15,706 nucleotides of DNA from assembly GCA_002371315.1 (NCBI GenBank), contig DFHL01000130.1, positions 4,062-19,767 of the forward strand, given 5' to 3'. Positions 8,190 to 13,193 of the stretch are shown here, one piece after another. How positions within the stretch are numbered: the first letter of the stretch is position 1; each line of letters starts with the position of its first letter. The stretch is from Bacteroidales bacterium UBA3724 (GTDB lineage: Bacteria; Bacteroidota; Bacteroidia; Bacteroidales; P3). A program made the translations under genes and the position numbers. The notes under the pieces were generated by a model. The model did not search any database. It was not told where the DNA came from and was given only the letters and a program-made list of their open reading frames with translations.

Positions 8190-9223
8190 TTTGTCAACAT
8201 TTTAAATATGGTTGTACTTTCGAAAGGATACTCCGGCACAAGGCGGCCTGACGACTCTGGCCAGCTGTGGTTAGGCGAGTCAGGGTACTGCTGCGTTTCG
8301 AGACACACAGCGCTGCGACGGCCGTAGCCGATGCCGCCCTTGCCGACCACGCCGTCAAGGAAATTGCCTGTATAGACTTGCATACCAGGCATATCGGTAT
8401 AAACCTCAAGGCCAATATTTGTCGTCGGGCTGCGCAGAACCGCCGCCGGACGCGACAAATCACGCGGCGCGTTCAGCACCCAGCAATGGTCGTATCCGCA
8501 GCCTATGCGCAGCTGCTCAAAATCAGCATCGATATCACGCCCGATGGGTTTGGCCGTGCGGAAATCCAGGGGTGTGCCAGCCACCGAGTCATAGCGTCCA
8601 AGTGGGATAAGCGTTTCGTCGACAGGCAGATACCTATCGGCATCAATCCACAGGGAATGGTTCAGAATCGAACTTCCCTGATCGCCGTTGAGGTTCCAAT
8701 AGCTGTGGTTGGTCAGGTTCAGCACCGTAGGACGGTCGGCAACAGCATAATAGTCAATGCGCAAGCAGTTGTCGTCGCCCAGAGTGTAGGTCACACGGAG
8801 TTCGACGCGACCCGGAAAGCCGTTGTCGCCATCGGGGCTGACCAGCGACAGCTGCAGCTTTCGTCCGTCGCACTCAGCAACATCGAAAACAGCATATTGC
8901 CATCCGTCAGGACCGCCGTGCAGACAGTTCGGCCCGTTGTTTTGCGGCAGCTGATATCCGACACCGTCGACCACGATGCGCCCACCTGCCAGACGGTTGG
9001 CATAGCGCCCTATGACGGCACCAAAGTCAGACAGATGATTTTCAGGAAAATAATCCTCAATACGGTCAAATCCCTGCACCACATCGCATCGCCTGCCGTC
9101 GCCGTCGGGCACAACAAGCGAGATGATGCGGGCACCGAAGTTGGTGATTTCCACCGTCACACCCTCCGAATTAGAAAGCGTGCAAACCGACACCGGTTTC
9201 CCTTTATATTCTATACGGTTCAT
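8186..9223 (-). CDS. galM: Aldose 1-epimerase (galactose mutarotase)
   Basis: A 345-residue GalM that interconverts beta- and alpha-D-galactose and so supplies the alpha anomer to GalK. Catalytic residues are in the expected places: His102 in NCLHGG, His173 in NLTNHSYWNL and Glu309 in ETQQYPDSPNH. These align closely in position with the characterised His96/His170/Glu304 of the Lactococcus enzyme (family knowledge). No signal peptide is seen, so it is cytoplasmic. It is the first gene of the leftward galM-galK unit and faces the divergent M49-like gene. The start at 9223 is the only ATG that gives the family N-terminus. Confidence 0.96.
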   Translation of the reverse strand: MNRIEYKGKPVSVCTLSNSEGVTVEITNFGARIISLVVPDGDGRRCDVVQGFDRIEDYFPENHLSDFGAVIGRYANRLAGGRIVVDGVGYQLPQNNGPNCLHGGPDGWQYAVFDVAECDGRKLQLSLVSPDGDNGFPGRVELRVTYTLGDDNCLRIDYYAVADRPTVLNLTNHSYWNLNGDQGSSILNHSLWIDADRYLPVDETLIPLGRYDSVAGTPLDFRTAKPIGRDIDADFEQLRIGCGYDHCWVLNAPRDLSRPAAVLRSPTTNIGLEVYTDMPGMQVYTGNFLDGVVGKGGIGYGRRSAVCLETQQYPDSPNHSWPESSGRLVPEYPFESTTIFKMLTK

Positions 9224-9312
9224 CTTATATATGTGTGCAAAATTGTCAAACGACCCTATTATCCATTATATATCAACGCAATGCAAACCGCCTGCAAAAA
9301 CATTTCACAATG

Positions 9313-9320
9313 CAAATATA
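9313..9320 (-). promoter_or_regulatory. Candidate -7 promoter box for galM
   Basis: TATATTTG on the minus strand fits the Bacteroidota -7 consensus TAnnTTTG. It would give a leader of roughly 80 bases before galM. No good -33 TTTG is seen at the usual spacing, so this is tentative. Confidence 0.35.
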
Positions 9321-9442
9321 CACAAAACTTTTCGATTCCGGCACGAGGCAAGGAGAACATATTTTCGGGTCCGCCAGGACATCCGCGCCGCAGCGAAAGC
9401 CTTTTTTTTCAGCACAAAAGCCTCTGTTGCATATTTTTTGCT

Positions 9443-9450
9443 TATCTTTG
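9443..9450 (+). promoter_or_regulatory. Candidate -7 promoter box for the M49-like peptidase gene
   Basis: TATCTTTG followed by CA is an exact TAnnTTTG match. It places transcription start near 9456, about 37 bases before the ATG at 9493. The -33 element is not well conserved. The box rules out in-frame starts upstream of it. Confidence 0.55.
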
Positions 9451-9492
9451 CAAACGCTAAAAAGGTATATTTTTAACCAAAACTTACAGATA

Positions 9493-11130
9493 ATGAAAAA
9501 ATTAATAGTATTTGCTATGGCAGCAACAATGCTTGTGGCCGTGGGGTGCAAAGGCAAAAAAGAGTGCACCGCCGACCCTGAAATCCAACAAAAAGTGGAC
9601 GAATATGCCGAGTTTGAGCTCACGTCCGACCTCGTCGCCAACCTCTCGCCCAACGAGAAGGAACTGGTGAAAATCTTCATCGAAATCAGCCAGGTAATGG
9701 ACGAAATCTACTGGGACCAGTACTTCGGCAACGAGAACCGCGCCGCCCTCGACACGGTCTGCGACCCTGCCGTCCGCGCCTTTGCCAACATCCAGTACGG
9801 CGCCTGGGACCGCCTCGACAGCGAGAAGCCCTTCGTGCCCGGCTACGGCGAACGCCCGCTGGGTGCCAACTTCTATCCCACGGATATGACCGCCGAGGAG
9901 TTCGACGCACTTGACGACACGCTGAAAAACAGCCAGTACAGCGTCATTCGCCGCAACGCCGAAGGCAAGCTCTACGTCCTGCCCTACCACGAGGCATACA
10001 AGGAGCAGCTGGCCAAAGTCGACGCCCTGCTCGAGAAAGCCATCGGCCTGGCCGAGAACGAGGGTCTGAAGAAATACCTCGAGGCTCGCCGCGAGGCCTT
10101 CCGCACCGACGACTATTTCGAGAGCGATATGGTGTGGATGGATATGAAAGACAGCAAACTGGACTTCGTCGTCGGTCCCATCGAGAACTACGACGACGCC
10201 CTGCACGGCCTGAAATGCTCGCAGGAGGCCTACGTCCTCATCAAGGACGAGGAGTGGAGCAACGACCTCAGCAAGTTCGCGGCTATGCTGCCCGAAATGC
10301 AGAAACTGCTGCCCTGCGACGAGAAGTATAAGAAAGAGGTGCCCGGCACCGACTGCGACATCAACGTCTACGACGTGGTCTACTACGGCGGCGACTGCAA
10401 CGCCGGCTCGAAGACCATCGCCATCAACCTGCCCAACGACGAGCGCGTGCAGCTGGCCAAAGGCAGCCGCCGCCTGCAGCTCAAGAACGCAATGAAGGCC
10501 AAGTTCGACAACATTATGATTCCCATCGCCAAGCTGATGGTCTGCGATGAGCAGGTGGACAGCGTCACCTTCAACGCCTTCTTCGGCAACACCTGCTATC
10601 ACGAGGTGGCCCACGGCCTGGGCATCAAGAACACCGTCACCGGCCGCGGTCCCTGCCGCCAGGCCCTCGGCGCACAGTACAGCGCCTGGGAAGAGGCTAA
10701 AGCCGACGTGTGCGGCCTGTTCCTCACCGAGCAACTCATCGAGCGCGGTGAAATCACCAACACCACCGTGGCCCAGAACTACATCACCTTCATAGCCGGC
10801 ATACTGCGCAGCGTCCGCTTCGGTGCCACCGAGGCCCACGGCGTGGCCAACATTATGTGCTACAACTACTTCCTCGAGCACGGCGCCTTTAGCCGCAACG
10901 CTCAGGGCAAGTACGTCATCGATGTCGACAAGGCTCGCGAGGCCGCACGCGGCTGGGCAGCCATCATCATCGCTATGGAAGGCGAGGGCGATATGGCCGC
11001 CGCCAAGGCCTACAGCGACAAGAACGGCAAAATCAGCGCCGACCTGCAGCGCGACCTCGACGCCATCCGCGACGCCAAGATTCCGCGCGACATCGTCTAC
11101 AAACAGGGTGCCGCAGTCCTCGGACTCTGA
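9493..11130 (+). CDS. M49-like (dipeptidyl peptidase III-related) zinc peptidase lipoprotein
   Basis: A 545-residue protein from the ATG at 9493; the frame is open to 9235 but only this start gives a signal peptide. The lipobox AVGC (Cys19) predicts a periplasm-facing lipoprotein. The zinc site is HEVAHGLG (His370, Glu371, His374) followed by EEAKAD (Glu401 as likely third ligand), the pattern of family M49 and its relatives. Classical DPP III has HExxxH instead of the HExxH here, and a longer gap to the EECRAD-type motif; here it is only 27 residues. It probably trims peptides in the periplasm, with specificity unknown. Codons are strongly biased to C- and G-ending forms (GCC, CTG, AAG, ATC), as in highly expressed genes. 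It stands alone, with its own promoter box and terminator. Confidence 0.8.
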   Translation: MKKLIVFAMAATMLVAVGCKGKKECTADPEIQQKVDEYAEFELTSDLVANLSPNEKELVKIFIEISQVMDEIYWDQYFGNENRAALDTVCDPAVRAFANIQYGAWDRLDSEKPFVPGYGERPLGANFYPTDMTAEEFDALDDTLKNSQYSVIRRNAEGKLYVLPYHEAYKEQLAKVDALLEKAIGLAENEGLKKYLEARREAFRTDDYFESDMVWMDMKDSKLDFVVGPIENYDDALHGLKCSQEAYVLIKDEEWSNDLSKFAAMLPEMQKLLPCDEKYKKEVPGTDCDINVYDVVYYGGDCNAGSKTIAINLPNDERVQLAKGSRRLQLKNAMKAKFDNIMIPIAKLMVCDEQVDSVTFNAFFGNTCYHEVAHGLGIKNTVTGRGPCRQALGAQYSAWEEAKADVCGLFLTEQLIERGEITNTTVAQNYITFIAGILRSVRFGATEAHGVANIMCYNYFLEHGAFSRNAQGKYVIDVDKAREAARGWAAIIIAMEGEGDMAAAKAYSDKNGKISADLQRDLDAIRDAKIPRDIVYKQGAAVLGL

Positions 11131-11176
11131 CCGCCTGAAACTCAAGAGGCTAAGGCCTCGAAGCATACAACCACAC

Positions 11177-11211
11177 AAAGTTGCCTGCCCAAAAGCAGGC
11201 AACTTTTTTTT
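11177..11211 (+). terminator. Strong intrinsic terminator of the M49-like gene
   Basis: AAAGTTGCCTGC and GCAGGCAACTTT form a perfect 12-bp stem around the loop CCAAAA. The descending arm runs into eight T residues (11204-11211). It lies 46 bases past the stop codon. Confidence 0.93.
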
Positions 11212-11248
11212 GCAAATATGGCAATCAGCCGAAGCAAAACCTGCGAAC

Positions 11249-11267
11249 GAAATGTTAAAATATTAAC
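11249..11267 (+). repeat. GAAATGTTAAAATATTAAC motif, copy 1
   Basis: Near-palindromic GTTAA...TTAAC core. An inverted partial copy lies at 11280-11295 and a direct copy at 11516-11533, so three copies occur within 285 bases. Confidence 0.6.
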
Positions 11268-11279
11268 GGATAAATTAAG

Positions 11280-11295
11280 AAAATTTTAACATTTG
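11280..11295 (-). repeat. GTTAAAAT motif, copy 2 (inverted)
   Basis: On the minus strand this reads CAAATGTTAAAATTTT, matching the first part of the copies at 11249 and 11516. Confidence 0.5.
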
Positions 11296-11396
11296 TAATA
11301 TATTGATTATCAGGGGTATCTTCGAAGACACTCAGGATTTTGCCTAATTCGGCCCTATATTTTCGTTAGATAAAAGCCTTATTAAAAACTTATTAT

Positions 11397-11414
11397 CTTC
11401 TACTGAAGTAGAAG
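11397..11414. repeat. 18-base interrupted palindrome
   Basis: CTTCTACT and AGTAGAAG are perfect inverted repeats around GA. It abuts and partly overlaps the first unit of the 11-bp array and may be the binding site of a dimeric protein. It is too tight for a stable RNA hairpin. Confidence 0.55.
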
Positions 11415-11464
11415 TTGGTTAGAACTTGATAAGAACTTGAGTAGAATTTGATAAGAAGATGGTA
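11410..11464 (+). repeat. Five phased 11-bp tandem units (AGAANTTGATA-like)
   Basis: Units start at 11410, 11421, 11432, 11443 and 11454: AGAAGTTGGTT, AGAACTTGATA, AGAACTTGAGT, AGAATTTGATA, AGAAGATGGTA. AGAA at positions 1-4, T7 and G8 are invariant. The period equals about one DNA helical turn, so all copies face the same side. On the minus strand two units read CTTATCAA, reminiscent of weak DnaA boxes (TTATCAAGT matches 6 of 9 bases of TTATCCACA). Confidence 0.75.
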
Positions 11465-11515
11465 CCTCGAAAACAGGGGGTTAAGGGCTCGGATTTGGAG
11501 GGGAAAATGGGTGCT

Positions 11516-11533
11516 GAAATGTTAAAATTTAAC
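11516..11533 (+). repeat. GTTAAAAT motif, copy 3
   Basis: GAAATGTTAAAATTTAAC repeats the 11249 copy with one base deleted. It opens a very AT-rich stretch reaching about 11580. Confidence 0.55.
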
Positions 11534-11662
11534 AGTTTTTGTTAATTATAGTTAAAGATAGACATATAATTCAAATTTACAAGCAGTTGTGCAGGAAATT
11601 GAATATTGCGGCTGCGGCTCAGAAAATGTCCTGATTCGGCGACAAAGAATGTCTTTATGGTG

Positions 11663-11724
11663 TGTCGCACCGTCGAACAGACAGGCGTGCATCGCTCTGT
11701 CAAACAAACAGGCGTATGTCGCAC
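11663..11724 (+). repeat. 27-bp tandem repeat, about 2.3 units
   Basis: TGTCGCAC-type starts occur at 11663, 11690 and 11717, exactly 27 bases apart, with the shared core AACA(G/A)ACAGGCGT. Because 27 is a multiple of three, the open frame through it gives a 9-residue repeat (VCRTVEQTG, VHRSVKQTG, VCRTVK). The promoter of the next gene lies downstream, so this frame is probably not translated. There are no spacers, so it is not CRISPR. Confidence 0.7.
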
Positions 11725-11850
11725 AGTTAAATTAAGACAACAATCAATCAACCGCATAACAGACTGTTGTTCAATACAGAAAGATTGTTTCGAACAACCT
11801 TTGCCCAGCGGTTGGGGCGCAAGGGGGCTGTCGGTTTGGATATTTATGTG

Positions 11851-11858
11851 TAATTTTG
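11851..11858 (+). promoter_or_regulatory. Candidate -7 promoter box for the Card1-like nuclease gene
   Basis: TAATTTTG followed by CA is an exact TAnnTTTG match. Transcription would start near 11865 and leave a leader of about 30 bases before the ATG at 11894. A TTTG at 11835-11838 is closer than the usual -33 spacing. The box supports 11894 as the true start. Confidence 0.6.
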
Positions 11859-11893
11859 CACGTCCAAAACACAAGAAAAAACATATTATAATA

Positions 11894-13024
11894 ATGAACA
11901 ATACAATAGTAAATATCATAGACCGCGAGAACCCGTTGCCGCTCTACCTGTTTGTTCACGAGATGCGGCGCGAGGGCGACCGCGTGATGTTCGTCTCGGC
12001 CAAAGGCGACGCCGACCGCATACCGTTTTTCGTCAAACTGCTCGGGCTTGACGACGGCGAGGTGGACAGCATCGTGATGCAGCACCAGTCGGACGAGCTG
12101 TCGTACGAAATGATATGCCGCACCATAATTGGCCACCTCGAGCAGGGGCGCCACTACCTGGTCAATCTGGCCGGCGGCAGCCGCTATATGACCCTGGCGG
12201 TGCAGCGGTCGTTTGCGCGCTTCGATGCCGACTTCTACTACACCAAGACGCGCGAAAACGTGATTGTCAACACGATATACGACGACAGCATCTACGACAA
12301 CGACGATGTCATCACGCCGATACGTCACCGTATGACTGTCGGCGAGCTGCTGACCGTCAACGGGTTGAAGAACGATGCCGACAGCGGTAAGCGTGCGCCG
12401 ATACGCAGCGTGGAGTATACCGAATCGATGTTCCGCAAGTTCACGTCCCGGCCCCTCACGGCGACCGACCAGGCGACGCTGGCAACGCTGCGGCTGCACT
12501 ATCGCAGTCGTCGCAAGTCAATGAGCATCAAGGCGCTGACAACAACCGGGCTGTCCGACCGTCCGCGCGTCGAGAATCTGGAAGCCCTGCTGGCGCATCT
12601 GCATTTCGTGCCGCAGAACGAGGGCGAGCTTACGGCCGACGAGGTGGACTACCTGACCGGCGGCTGGTTTGAGGAATACGTCTACCATCTGATTGAAAGC
12701 CGCGTGCATCCCGACGACATATCGATCGGCGTCCACATAGCGCGCGAAGGGTCGGCACACAACAACGAGCTGGACGTGGTCTTTGCGAAAAACAACCAGC
12801 TGTACGTCATTGAATGCAAGACAGGTGTGGACAGCAACCGTATGTTCAACGAGATAGTCTACAAGGTGTGCGCGCTGCGCGAAGTACTGCTCGGAACAAC
12901 ATCCAAGAGCTACATTTTCAGCCTCATACACGACAACGACGGCCGGCTGCGGCAGGTGGCGCGCCTGATGGGCGTGGGGCTGTATGACTACAGCAACATC
13001 GTCGAAGGGGTTCCTTTCAGCTGA
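11894..13024 (+). CDS. Card1/Can2-like CARF-PD-(D/E)XK nuclease (DUF1887 family)
   Basis: A 376-residue protein, close to the size of characterised Card1. The N-terminal half has the CARF pattern: a beta strand IVNIIDRENPLP, then VNLAGGSRYMTLAV (90-103), the usual nucleotide-contacting glycine motif. The C-terminal half has the DUF1887 endonuclease blocks LTGGWFEEYVY (Glu260/Glu261) and NELDVVF with YVIECKTG (Asp294, Glu307, Lys309), a complete PD-(D/E)XK metal site. In Card1, binding of cyclic tetra-adenylate by CARF dimers switches on nicking of DNA and cleavage of single-stranded DNA or RNA (family knowledge). The frame is open to 11606, but the promoter box at 11851 and the fold both favour 11894. 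No cas10, csm/cmr gene or CRISPR array is in the window, so the ligand source is unknown. Confidence 0.85.
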   Translation: MNNTIVNIIDRENPLPLYLFVHEMRREGDRVMFVSAKGDADRIPFFVKLLGLDDGEVDSIVMQHQSDELSYEMICRTIIGHLEQGRHYLVNLAGGSRYMTLAVQRSFARFDADFYYTKTRENVIVNTIYDDSIYDNDDVITPIRHRMTVGELLTVNGLKNDADSGKRAPIRSVEYTESMFRKFTSRPLTATDQATLATLRLHYRSRRKSMSIKALTTTGLSDRPRVENLEALLAHLHFVPQNEGELTADEVDYLTGGWFEEYVYHLIESRVHPDDISIGVHIAREGSAHNNELDVVFAKNNQLYVIECKTGVDSNRMFNEIVYKVCALREVLLGTTSKSYIFSLIHDNDGRLRQVARLMGVGLYDYSNIVEGVPFS

Positions 13025-13042
13025 CACTGGTTGACACTCAAC

Positions 13043-13060
13043 AACATCGGCCCGGATGTT
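13043..13060 (+). terminator. Weak possible terminator after the Card1-like gene
   Basis: AACATC and GATGTT pair around GGCCCG, followed by an AT-rich but not T-run sequence, 18 bases past the stop codon. A competing pairing CAACAT with ATGTTG (13067-13072) is also possible. Termination is uncertain. Confidence 0.3.
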
Positions 13061-13116
13061 TAAATAATGTTGATAAGTATCTGACCGACCTGTGCCGTTT
13101 TAAGAAATCTTATATG

Positions 13117-13124
13117 TAATTTAG
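13117..13124 (+). promoter_or_regulatory. Candidate -7 promoter box for nrdJ
   Basis: TAATTTAG followed by CAC differs by one base from TAnnTTTG, and its surroundings resemble the box at 11851. It would give a leader of about 65 bases before the ATG at 13194. No cobalamin riboswitch signature is seen in the 169-base gap. Confidence 0.35.
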
Positions 13125-13193
13125 CACTCTGATTGACAAGGATACGACATCGTATAACAATTTGTATTTGTGTAACAAAATAATCTTTTCAGT

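Larger units (their letters stand above)
9224..9492. other. Divergent intergenic region (transcription switch point)
   Basis: This 269-base non-coding gap separates leftward galM from the rightward M49-like gene. It is AT-rich, with a TATATTTG box on the minus strand and TATCTTTG on the plus strand. Every gene left of it in the window is on the minus strand and every gene right of it is on the plus strand. No RNA gene or long repeat is visible. Confidence 0.7.
11212..11893. other. Large AT-rich non-coding region with several repeat families
   Basis: About 680 bases without a convincing gene. From the left it holds two GTTAAAAT..TTAAC-type motifs, an 18-base palindrome (11397-11414), five phased 11-bp units (11410-11464), a third GTTAAAAT motif (11516), a 27-bp tandem repeat (11663-11724) and the promoter of the next gene. 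Several runs (for example 11249-11310 and 11521-11580) are very AT-rich against a GC-richer genome. The length and density of structure are unlike the other gaps here. Possible roles are a replication origin, a regulatory region or a decayed element. Confidence 0.7.

Noticed and set aside
9502..11202. Long open frame (566 codons) antisense to the M49-like gene
   Set aside because: It is a shadow of the strong C-ending codon bias of the real gene: Val/Ala/Gly/Leu-rich low-complexity protein with no recognisable motif.
11663..11724. CRISPR-like repeats next to a Card1-like gene
   Set aside because: Units are directly contiguous at 27 bases with no spacers and only about 2.3 imperfect copies, so it is a tandem repeat and not a CRISPR array.
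11606..11893. N-terminal extension of the Card1-like protein by 96 residues
   Set aside because: A TAnnTTTG promoter box lies inside it at 11851, the extension is repeat-derived, and the CARF fold begins right at the 11894 start.
13025..13193. Cobalamin riboswitch before the B12-dependent nrdJ
   Set aside because: The gap is only 169 bases, AT-rich, and lacks a recognisable B12-box (GCCACTG-like) sequence.
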